Shown here piece after piece: positions 34,814-41,754 of a DNA stretch of 64,000 nucleotides. Where the stretch lies: contig NZ_AP031572.1 in the NCBI RefSeq assembly GCF_040436315.1, forward strand, positions 682,001 to 746,000. Direction: 5' to 3'. The position numbers were made by a program, and so were the translations under genes. Below the pieces are notes generated by a model. The model saw nothing but the letters and a program-made list of their open reading frames with translations, was not told the origin of the DNA and ran no database searches. Source of the DNA: Synechocystis sp. LKSZ1. GTDB taxonomy: Bacteria > Cyanobacteriota > Cyanobacteriia > Cyanobacteriales > Microcystaceae. Each line of letters begins with the position of its first letter. Within the stretch, counting starts at the first letter, position 1.

Positions 34814-35593
34814 GTGAGTGAATTTTTTAGCGAGACTGCAACCCCTCAAAATTATCTGGTAGTCGGGGCCTCTGGGGGAATTGGCCTGGGCTTTGTACGT
34901 TATCTGTTAGCCCAACCTCATTTCCTTCAAAGCTCGAACCAGTTGGTGGCCACCTATCGACGTTGGAGTCCGGCCCTGGCCGAACTCCAGGCCCAGTTTC
35001 CCCAGCATCTCCAATGTTGGCCCTTGGATATTACGCAGGAAACCCAGATCGCGGATTTAGCGGCAAACCTACATTCTCTACCGGCCTTGCATGGCGTTAT
35101 TAATTGTGTGGGTCTGCTCCATGACGAGCACCTACAACCCGAAAAAAGCCTGCGTCACCTCAATGGGGAAAATTTGCAACGTTACTTTTCGGTCAATAGC
35201 ATTGGCCCTGTCCTGCTAGCCAAGTACCTCCTGCCCCTTCTACGCCATGGGGAACCGAGCCTCTTTGCTACCCTTTCCGCCAAGGTCGGCAGTATTGGTG
35301 ATAATGCCTTGGGGGGATGGTACGGCTACCGGGCCTCGAAGGCCGCCCTGAATATGTTTTTACGCACGACGGCCATTGAATACCAGCGGGTGGCCCCCCA
35401 GGTGGTAATCGTTCTGCTCCATCCCGGAACAACGGCAACGGCATTGTCCCGGCCCTTTCAAAAAAATGTGCCTCCTGAAAAGCTGTTTGCTGTGGAGCGC
35501 ACCGTTGCTCAACTGATTCAGGTTCTGGCTCCGCTGACTCCGGCCGATAGTGGCTCGTTTCTGTCCTGGGATGGTTCCCGTCTGCCTTGGTAG
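34814..35593 (+). CDS. Short-chain dehydrogenase/reductase (C-factor-like)
   Basis: 259 residues from GTG. Rossmann motif VVGASGGIGLGFVRYLL (a GxxxGxG), then VINCVGLLHDE (NNAG-like), an active-site Ser region FATLSAKVGSI and the catalytic WYGYRASKAALNMFLRT (YxxxK). The pattern LHPGTTATALSRPF and the ending GSFLSWDGSRLPW place it among C-factor/CsgA-like SDRs. NAD(P)-dependent; substrate unknown. Cytosolic. Confidence 0.92.
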   Translation: MSEFFSETATPQNYLVVGASGGIGLGFVRYLLAQPHFLQSSNQLVATYRRWSPALAELQAQFPQHLQCWPLDITQETQIADLAANLHSLPALHGVINCVGLLHDEHLQPEKSLRHLNGENLQRYFSVNSIGPVLLAKYLLPLLRHGEPSLFATLSAKVGSIGDNALGGWYGYRASKAALNMFLRTTAIEYQRVAPQVVIVLLHPGTTATALSRPFQKNVPPEKLFAVERTVAQLIQVLAPLTPADSGSFLSWDGSRLPW

Positions 35594-35799
35594 CCTTTTC
35601 GGTTGAGACGAAGAGAGCTAGCGAACTGGCCCTGGGCGCGGGCAGAATAGATGTTATATCCAATCTCTCATACCTGACGACACCACTGACCCCACCCGTT
35701 CTCCCCTTCACAAGGGGAGGTGCCAGAGGCGGAGAGGGAAAGAGCGGGAAATCTAACTTGGAGGATTGGTATTATCGGCCCTCAATCCTTAACCCCCCT
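35594..35799. repeat. Intergenic interval containing a dispersed hairpin repeat
   Basis: CTCCCCTT-CAC-AAGGGGAG at 35701-35719 is a perfect 8-bp stem with a 3-nt loop, flanked by GACCCCACCCGTT and GTGCCAGAGGCGGAGAGGG. This is the arrangement of a very common cyanobacterial intergenic repeat (CCCCTTC..AAGGGGAGGTGCC..GGCGGAG). The frame of the next gene stays open across it, but that is incidental. Confidence 0.6.
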
Positions 35800-37020
35800 A
35801 TGGAATTTCAAGAAAGTCTCAAAATGGCCGTCTCCATGCTGATGGCCAACAAACTACGGAGCACCCTGACCATGCTGGGGATTATCATCGGCAATGCCTC
35901 CGTCGTCGCCATGATCGGTATTGGTCAAGGGGCCCAACAGTTAGCGACGGATAAACTCTCCGACCTCGGCCCGAACGTCATGTTTGTGCTGCCTGGTTCT
36001 CGCCGGGCCCGAAATGCCACCTTTGACTTGCCCCGGACGCTAGTGTTGAGCGATGCCGAGGCCATTGCGGCCCAAGTGCCAACCGTCGATGGGGTGGCCC
36101 CGGAAATTAACCGCCGTTTGCTAGTGTCCTACCGCAACATCAATACCAATGCCATGGTGATCGGCACCACACCGGAGTATCAACGCATTCGGAGTTTTTA
36201 TGTCGATCAGGGCCGGTTTATTAATCCTTTGGACCTAGAGCGGGCTAAGCGGGTGGCGGTGATTGGCACAGAAATTGCTGACCGCTTCTTTAAGACTCAA
36301 CATCCCATTGGCCAACAAATTCGCATTAAAAACATCAGCTTTGAAATTATTGGCGTGATGGAAAGCAAGGGCTCGTTTCTGGGCAGTAATCAGGATGAAT
36401 CGATCTTTATTCCCCTCGATACCATGGTCAGCCAGGTGATCGGCAAAACCTCGCCCTACGGCATCGAATTGAGTTGGATCAACGTTAAGGCAAAGGAACC
36501 AGAGAGTATTCAAGCGGCCCAATTCCAGATAGAAAATCTGCTCCGTCTGCGCCATAACATCCAAAATGGCGAAGATGATTTTGGGGTTTCAACAGCTAAG
36601 CAAATGCTGGAAATCGTCGGCACGATCACCGGGGGACTGACGGTCATGCTGGCTTTTATTGCCGGTATTTCCTTGATCGTTGGTGGGATTGGGGTGATGA
36701 ATATCATGCTGGTGTCGGTGACGGAACGCACCCAAGAAATTGGCCTGCGCAAAGCCATCGGGGCCGGTAAAAATGATATTCTCAGTCAATTTTTAATTGA
36801 AGCGGTGATTGTCTCCGCCGCGGGTGGCATTATTGGTGTGGTGATTGGTTCCGGTATTGTCTGGATTGTTGGCCTGGTATCTCCCTTGACTGCTGTGGTG
36901 GCCCCCGGGGCCATTTTCATTTCCCTGGGGATTTCCGGGGGCATTGGTCTCTTTTTTGGTGTTTTTCCTGCCCACCGGGCCGCGACCCTCGACCCGATTG
37001 TAGCCCTGCGTACCGCCTAG
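35800..37020 (+). CDS. MacB-type ABC transporter permease
   Basis: 406 residues from the ATG at 35800 (MEFQESLKMAVSMLMANKLRSTLTMLG), the usual family start. An open extension back to 35587 runs through a dispersed repeat and is rejected. One N-terminal helix (TMLGIIIGNASVVAMIGIG), a large extracytoplasmic MacB core domain, then three C-terminal helices. The FtsX/MacB signature reads VTERTQEIGLRKAIGAGKNDILSQFLIEA. Such permeases, with a MacB-type ATPase and a MFP, export lipids, peptides or drugs mechanotransmissively; the ATPase is not in the window. The stop overlaps purF's stop by 4 bp (convergent). Confidence 0.93.
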   Translation: MEFQESLKMAVSMLMANKLRSTLTMLGIIIGNASVVAMIGIGQGAQQLATDKLSDLGPNVMFVLPGSRRARNATFDLPRTLVLSDAEAIAAQVPTVDGVAPEINRRLLVSYRNINTNAMVIGTTPEYQRIRSFYVDQGRFINPLDLERAKRVAVIGTEIADRFFKTQHPIGQQIRIKNISFEIIGVMESKGSFLGSNQDESIFIPLDTMVSQVIGKTSPYGIELSWINVKAKEPESIQAAQFQIENLLRLRHNIQNGEDDFGVSTAKQMLEIVGTITGGLTVMLAFIAGISLIVGGIGVMNIMLVSVTERTQEIGLRKAIGAGKNDILSQFLIEAVIVSAAGGIIGVVIGSGIVWIVGLVSPLTAVVAPGAIFISLGISGGIGLFFGVFPAHRAATLDPIVALRTA

Positions 37021-38501
37021 ACGGGGGTCTTTTCTAGGATCAACTTGGCCCGTTTCAGATGGTCGGGAACGGCAATTGGATAATGGCCATTGAAGCAGGC
37101 CGAGCAGAAATGTTCGATATCTTCTCCGGTGGCCTTTAACATGCCGAGTTGGCTCAGGTAAGCCAAGGAATCCACTTCAATCTGAGCTGCAATTTCCTCC
37201 ACAGTCATTTTGGCCGCGATCAACTGGCTCTGGTTATCGGTATCAATGCCGTAGAAGCAGGGATGGGTCACGGGCGGTGACGAAATGCGCATATGCACTT
37301 CTGTGGCCCCCGCCGTCCTCAGGGCCCGCACAATTTTACGGCTGGTGGTGCCCCGCACAATGGAATCATCGACAATAATCACCCGTTTGCCCTGGAGGAC
37401 ATCCCGGAGGGGATTGAGTTTCATGCGAATGCCCGATTCCCGCATGTGTTGGGTGGGTTGAATAAAGGTCCGGCCCACGTAGCGATTTTTAATTAGGCCC
37501 TCGGCGTAGGGAATACCCGACACCTGAGAGAAGCCGATGGCCGCCGGAATGCCCGAATCCGGAACCCCCATGACAATATCAGCATCTACCTTCGACTCTC
37601 GGGCCAATTGTTGCCCAATGCGCATCCGGTAACTATAAAGACTTTCACCGTGCATCACGCTATCGGGGCGGGCGAAGTAGATCATCTCAAAAACGCAGAG
37701 CTTTTTCGCCGGCTCCTCCGCCCAGCGTTGAGATTCCAGGCCACTTTCTGTAATCCACACCAGTTCCCCGGGAGCCACATCCCGCAGATAATTGGCCCCA
37801 ATGATATCCAAAGCACAGGTTTCTGAGGCCAAAACGTAGCGCGTTGGTTCTCCGTCTTCTTCAAGTTCACCGATGACTAGCGGTCGGATGCCGTGGGGAT
37901 CGCGCACGCCCATTAATCCGTCAGGGGTTCCAATCACTAAACTATAGGCCCCGGAACACAGTTGAAACGCACTGATGGCCGCCGCCCGCCAATCTTTTCC
38001 TTGATCAACTTCATTGGCAATGGCTACGGCAATCATTTCTGAATCCGTCGTGGTAACAAAATCATCACAGCCTCGACGCACCAGCTCTTCCCGTAACTGG
38101 ACGGTGTTGACCAAGTTGCCATTGTGGGCCAGGGCCAGGGGCCCGAGGCGGGTGGAGAGTACCGCTGGCTGAGCATTGACGCGATGGCTAGAGCCGGTGG
38201 TGGAATAACGGGTATGGCCTACCGCCAGTTGGCCGACCAGATCCTGGAGAATTGATTCCTTAAATACCTGGGAAACCAGGCCCATATCCTTATGGCAGTG
38301 GATCTGTCCCTGATTAAAGGTGGCGATCCCGGCCGACTCTTGGCCCCGGTGTTGGAGGGCGTAGAGGCCGAAATAGGTTAACTTAGCGACCTCTTCCGCT
38401 GGGGCGTAAATCCCAAAGACCCCGCAGGCCTCCTCGGGTTTATCCAGGCTGGCAGACTCCAGCGATGGGTTTGTCAGGGACAGGGGCAGAGGGACAAACA
38501 T
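37017..38501 (-). CDS. purF: Amidophosphoribosyltransferase
   Basis: 494 residues. A 25-residue propeptide region precedes the catalytic Cys in EEACGVFGIYAP, which starts the glutaminase domain (HNGNLVNT, GHTRYSTTGSS). The PRPP loop IIVDDSIVRGTTSRKIV and the Fe-S cysteines (CFYGIDTD; CSACFNGHYP) are present. It commits PRPP to purine synthesis by forming phosphoribosylamine. Cytosolic, expected to be Fe-S-dependent and feedback-inhibited as in the B. subtilis type. Confidence 0.97.
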   Translation of the reverse strand: MFVPLPLSLTNPSLESASLDKPEEACGVFGIYAPAEEVAKLTYFGLYALQHRGQESAGIATFNQGQIHCHKDMGLVSQVFKESILQDLVGQLAVGHTRYSTTGSSHRVNAQPAVLSTRLGPLALAHNGNLVNTVQLREELVRRGCDDFVTTTDSEMIAVAIANEVDQGKDWRAAAISAFQLCSGAYSLVIGTPDGLMGVRDPHGIRPLVIGELEEDGEPTRYVLASETCALDIIGANYLRDVAPGELVWITESGLESQRWAEEPAKKLCVFEMIYFARPDSVMHGESLYSYRMRIGQQLARESKVDADIVMGVPDSGIPAAIGFSQVSGIPYAEGLIKNRYVGRTFIQPTQHMRESGIRMKLNPLRDVLQGKRVIIVDDSIVRGTTSRKIVRALRTAGATEVHMRISSPPVTHPCFYGIDTDNQSQLIAAKMTVEEIAAQIEVDSLAYLSQLGMLKATGEDIEHFCSACFNGHYPIAVPDHLKRAKLILEKTPV

Positions 38502-38736
38502 TCCGGGGTAACTCCTTCAAGGAATAAATGCGCTAGAGGCAGAACGACAGCAGCCACGACCAGGATAAAATCGAGGGCGGGAGGAAAGCTAGGGAAATTT
38601 TTCTTAACATTTCTTTAACCAATCTTAGCAACAAACGCGAACGGCGCTGGAGAATTTTAGGGGGGAGCTTGCCAGGGGAAAGGGGACTCGGTAGATTAGT
38701 TAGGTAGGATATATTTTTTTAGGAAATTTATAAGTT
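38502..38736. promoter_or_regulatory. purF/psbT divergent promoter region
   Basis: 235 bp. Upstream of psbT, TTGCCA-N17-TAGATT (about 38670-38698) is a plausible sigma70-type promoter, with AGGA about 12 nt before the ATG. No other structure seen; the AT stretch near 38590-38620 may hold the purF promoter. Confidence 0.35.
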
Positions 38737-38832
38737 ATGGAAAGCGTTGCCTATATCTTGGTCGTTACCATGGCCCTGGCGGTACTCTTTTTTGCCATTG
38801 CCTTCCGGGAACCACCCCGCATTCAAAAGTAA
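38737..38832 (+). CDS. psbT: Photosystem II protein PsbT
   Basis: 31 residues: MESVAYILVVTMALAVLF then FAIAFREPPRIQK. Near-identical in form to known cyanobacterial and plastid PsbT, a single-helix subunit at the PSII dimer interface that helps stabilise the QA/QB acceptor side. It is a free-standing gene here rather than following psbB as in plastids. AGGAAA lies upstream of the ATG. Confidence 0.97.
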   Translation: MESVAYILVVTMALAVLFFAIAFREPPRIQK

Positions 38833-38918
38833 TTCTCCCCTTACTCATCAAACTCATTTTTGAGACCTGAGCTGGCTCCGATTCTAACTTGTTTGTTGCA
38901 AACCGGTTAAGATGGCGA

Positions 38919-38940
38919 GGATAGCTCTTTTTCGCTATCC
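38919..38940. promoter_or_regulatory. Hairpin in the nrdR leader
   Basis: GGATAGC (38919-38925) and GCTATCC (38934-38940) form a perfect 7-bp stem with a T-rich 8-nt loop, ending 18 bp before the nrdR start. It could be a weak terminator of psbT (T-run in the loop, not after it) or an RNA control element for nrdR. Confidence 0.4.
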
Positions 38941-38958
38941 GAGTGGTTCCGTTTCGCC

Positions 38959-39441
38959 ATGCAATGCCCCTACTGCCAACATCACAACAGCCGCGTGCTA
39001 GAATCCCGCTCGAGTGAAGCGGGCCAGAGTATCCGCCGTCGTCGAGAATGCCTCATTTGCAAGCACCGGTTCACCACCTACGAACGAGTTGAATTTGTTC
39101 CCATCACCGTGATTAAACAGGATGGCAAGCGGGAGTCCTTCGACCGCTCTAAACTCCTGAGGGGGATTGTCCGGGCCTGTGAAAAAACTGGGGTATCATT
39201 GCAACGGATCGAAACCCTCGTTGAAGACATTGAAGCAGAAATTCAACAACAAACCAAACGAGAAGTCAGTAGTGAGGCCATTGGCCAACTAGTGCTTAAA
39301 TATCTGCGCCAGGAAAATGAAGTGGCCTATATCCGTTTCGCTTCGGTCTATGGGCGTTTCCAGGGGATTACCGATTTTGTTGAAACGCTCCATGCCATGC
39401 AACGGGGCCTTGAACCCTCATCCCTACTGCCCCACGGCTAA
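38959..39441 (+). CDS. nrdR: Transcriptional repressor NrdR
   Basis: 160 residues. N-terminal zinc ribbon CPYC...CLIC ([10 protein letters not shown] and [15 protein letters not shown]), basic RRRRE patch, then an ATP-cone domain ([22 protein letters not shown]). NrdR senses ATP/dATP and represses ribonucleotide reductase genes by binding NrdR boxes; the nrd genes are not in this window. Follows psbT by 126 bp; its 3' end overlaps convergent trhO by 18 bp. Confidence 0.97.
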   Translation: MQCPYCQHHNSRVLESRSSEAGQSIRRRRECLICKHRFTTYERVEFVPITVIKQDGKRESFDRSKLLRGIVRACEKTGVSLQRIETLVEDIEAEIQQQTKREVSSEAIGQLVLKYLRQENEVAYIRFASVYGRFQGITDFVETLHAMQRGLEPSSLLPHG

Positions 39442-40278
39442 TTCTGGCCAAGGCCCTTGTCCGCAATGGGGACACTTGATTGCAGCCAGACCTGTTGCAG
39501 TATCAGGATTTTCTCGGGACAGCGGATGGCCGCAGGCCGGACACATTTGGTAATGGCCCTCGGCCAATCCCTCTTGTAGCGATACCCGCTGATCAAAGAC
39601 AAAGCACTCGCCCTGCCAAAGACTCTCTTCTGGAGGAACTTCGGCGAGGTAATTGAGAATTCCGCCCTGGAGATGATAAACCTCGGAAAAACCTTGACTC
39701 AACAGCAACGCAGTGGCCTTCTCACAGCGAATGCCGCCCGTACAAAACATCGCGACCTTACGGTGTTGTTGAGGGTCTAGCTGGCCCTGAACATAGGCCG
39801 GAAATTCTCGAAAGGAACGGGTCTGGGGATTAATGGCCCCTTGAAAGGTGCCAATGGCCACTTCGTAGAAATTGCGGGTATCAATGACGGTCACATCGGG
39901 ATCTTGCAGCAATTGATTCCAGTCCTGAGGAGGGACATATGTACCCACCTGATGAATCGGACTAATCTCGGGGTGACCCAGGGTAACAATTTCTTGTTTG
40001 AGTTTGATCTTAAAACGACCAAAGGGCCAGTCCTGACTCCAGGATTCCTTCACCACCAGGGAGCCGATTTCAACGTCTTGCTGAATCTCATCGATCAGGC
40101 CTCGCACCGCCTCGACCGAGCCGCTTAGGGTGGCATTGATTCCTTCTTTGGCTAGAAGAATGGTGCCACGCAACTGATGTTGATTTCCCAGGGAAAGCCA
40201 ACGTGCTTGCCGTTCCTCTAGATGGGTGAGCGGTACAAATTTATAAAAGGTAGACACTAGGTAGGTCATCGTTGTCAA
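39424..40278 (-). CDS. trhO: tRNA uridine(34) hydroxylase TrhO (rhodanese-like)
   Basis: 284 residues. N-terminal ferredoxin-like part ([31 protein letters not shown]) and a rhodanese domain with [15 protein letters not shown] and the active-site loop [12 protein letters not shown]-terminal zinc-ribbon-like block has paired cysteines ([18 protein letters not shown]). The family (E. coli YceA) hydroxylates wobble uridine to form ho5U/cmo5U-type tRNAs in an oxygen-dependent way. Cytosolic. No close upstream partner; tRNA-Ala is divergent 79 bp away. Confidence 0.93.
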   Translation of the reverse strand: MTTMTYLVSTFYKFVPLTHLEERQARWLSLGNQHQLRGTILLAKEGINATLSGSVEAVRGLIDEIQQDVEIGSLVVKESWSQDWPFGRFKIKLKQEIVTLGHPEISPIHQVGTYVPPQDWNQLLQDPDVTVIDTRNFYEVAIGTFQGAINPQTRSFREFPAYVQGQLDPQQHRKVAMFCTGGIRCEKATALLLSQGFSEVYHLQGGILNYLAEVPPEESLWQGECFVFDQRVSLQEGLAEGHYQMCPACGHPLSRENPDTATGLAAIKCPHCGQGPWPELAVGQ

Positions 40279-40357
40279 AAAACTTGCTCATTGTTTAGGC
40301 CTGTGGTTATAATACCTAAGGTCTGAATTCACTTGATAATTCCGACTACCTAAATAA

Positions 40358-40430
40358 GGGGGTATAGCTCAGTTGGTAGAGCGCCTGCTTTGCAAGCAGG
40401 ATGTCAGCGGTTCGAGTCCGCTTACCTCCA
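40358..40430 (+). tRNA. trnA-TGC: tRNA-Ala (anticodon TGC)
   Basis: 73 nt. Acceptor GGGGGTA/TACCTCC with one G-T pair, discriminator A. D arm AGCTCAGTTGGTAGAGC, anticodon stem CCTGC/GCAGG with loop containing TTTGCAA (anticodon TGC), T arm GCGGTTCGAGTCCGC. CCA not encoded. It stands alone rather than in an rRNA spacer. Confidence 0.98.
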
Positions 40431-41244
40431 TCAAGTAAATACAAGTTTTCTAAAGCTTGATAGTCAGAAGCTCTGTACAGACATAGACTGTATCTCAGCC
40501 TTTCTGTCTGTGCCGTTGCCAGCTTGTGTCCTATATCAATTATCAATCTGTTGCTCGTTTCGCCGAGTCATGGCCAACCCGCAATGGTCTGATGTTTTTT
40601 ATCAAGAGAGGCTAGCGCCCAGCGTCCATCTATAAAGTTGATAGAGTTCAAGCTATACAAAGTTTTTATGTATCTCCGTATTTTTAACTAAAATTCTTAT
40701 CTCACAGGGGTTTCAAAGAATGTTGCCTATCGCCTCTAAAGTCTAAGTTAGGTGCTTTGTATGTCCCCCGCTACCTAGAAATAGGTACTAAGGAACCCAG
40801 AATTTGATCAAAGTTAAGAGATCTTCAACAAAGATAGATGCGGTTGCTCAATACGAATGCAAACTACATTCCTGATTGAGCAGATGAACATTCTAGCCGT
40901 TAAGATGAAAAATGGGCCTGAATAGTAAAGATGGTGGTAACAAAATAAGGCTAATTCAATGAAGCTTGACGAGGGTTGGTTTAGAGCGTCTCTCTAAGCG
41001 AGGCAAGAAAAGCTCTTGTCTATCGGCCGTATCAAAAATTTCTGTGGATATCCAGGCCTTATAGGAGTTTGCTTTATCCCTGTTCCCCCATCCTCTCTGG
41101 TGATCGAAGCATGTCACTAATAAAAAATAACTTATTGATAAAAAATAACTCATAGAATATAGTTAACTCTTGTTGAGACGACCCCTTGAAACTATCGTAA
41201 AACTTCAGTAATATTACGGACAGTACGTCCCCCCATAAATACCA
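40431..41244. other. 814-bp AT-rich gene-poor region after tRNA-Ala
   Basis: No convincing gene on either strand: the open frames here are short, lack ribosome sites and have codon use unlike the neighbours. Base composition is visibly more AT-rich than the surrounding DNA. Contents seen: an 18-bp tandem repeat at 41120-41155, and at its end the 12-mer ATTACGGACAGT (41213-41224). The position just 3' of a tRNA gene and the drift in composition suggest a decayed insertion, but no integrase or att duplication was recognised. Confidence 0.5.
41120..41155. repeat. 18-bp tandem duplication
   Basis: ATAAAAAATAACTTATTG at 41120-41137 is followed directly by ATAAAAAATAACTCATAG at 41138-41155; the two differ at two positions. 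AT-rich, upstream of the 94-residue gene. Could be a promoter-proximal repeat or chance duplication. Confidence 0.6.
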
Positions 41245-41529
41245 ATGGCACCTAATATCTCAGACAGTTCCTCAACTTCCCCCCGAGCAGCCGGCAAAAA
41301 AGCGGAGAAGCTCGTAAGCATCAACATCAAAATTCCCCAGAGCCAAAAGGAATGGCTGGGGAATACGGCCTACGAAGTTCGGAGTAATAACACAACCCCT
41401 GTTCCTCCGAGTGAGCGTGTTTTCCCCCAGCACCTCATCTCTGTGGCCATTGCGCTCCTCCAAGCAACCGACATTGATTGGAGTCAGATTAAGTCAGAGC
41501 AGGAGTTAAGACAGTATCTTGACCTGTAG
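41245..41529 (+). CDS. Hypothetical protein, possible ribbon-helix-helix type
   Basis: 94 residues. A Ser/Lys-rich N-terminus (about 22 residues) precedes a strand-like segment (KLVSINIKIPQSQKEWL) and helical segments (FPQHLISVAIALLQATDIDW, SEQELRQYL). A strand followed by two helices is the ribbon-helix-helix pattern of small DNA-binding proteins (CopG/MetJ type), but conserved RHH positions are not certain. It has its own promoter region with the 12-mer ATTACGGACAGT 20 bp upstream. Function unknown. Confidence 0.6.
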   Translation: MAPNISDSSSTSPRAAGKKAEKLVSINIKIPQSQKEWLGNTAYEVRSNNTTPVPPSERVFPQHLISVAIALLQATDIDWSQIKSEQELRQYLDL

Positions 41530-41584
41530 AAAGCATATTCTCTTGATTCCTAACTCCGGCGATTTCTAAAAAAGTACCGTTTTC

Positions 41585-41616
41585 AAGCCCCCTAAATCCC
41601 TCAATCCTGGGGGACT
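41585..41616. repeat. Dispersed cyanobacterial hairpin repeat
   Basis: AAGCCCCCTAAATCCC, then TCAATCCTGGGGGACT: the CCCCC/GGGGG arms around an A/T-rich centre. This is the widespread intergenic repeat type seen in many cyanobacterial genomes. It lies 56 bp after the 94-residue gene and could act as a transcript end. Confidence 0.7.
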
Positions 41617-41656
41617 GGCCGGTATAAACTTTGTGAGCAATCGCCTCAGAACCGAG

Positions 41657-41700
41657 CCGTAATCAATTACCTGAGTTCTAACTTAGATGCTTGATTACGG
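41657..41700. repeat. Perfect 10-bp inverted repeat upstream of hypF
   Basis: CCGTAATCAA (41657-41666) and TTGATTACGG (41691-41700) with a 24-bp interval. The right arm runs into ATTACGGACAGT (41694-41705), a 12-mer also present at 41213-41224. Candidate operator or stable hairpin in the hypF leader. Confidence 0.5.
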
Positions 41701-41754
41701 ACAGTGCTGCATAAACTGGCTCTATACGCTCAGAGGGAGCTGATTGGTATTCCA

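Noticed and set aside
35587-35799. 71-residue N-terminal extension of the MacB-type permease
   Set aside because: It overlaps the SDR stop and runs through a dispersed hairpin repeat; the family starts at MEFQESL (35800).
40346-40546. 67-residue open frame antisense to tRNA-Ala (contains RTADILLAKQALYQLSYTP)
   Set aside because: This is a well-known spurious frame produced by reading the reverse of a tRNA gene; it has no independent support.
41245-41529. Antitoxin of a toxin-antitoxin pair
   Set aside because: The possible RHH protein has no adjacent toxin-like gene; the downstream gene is hypF.
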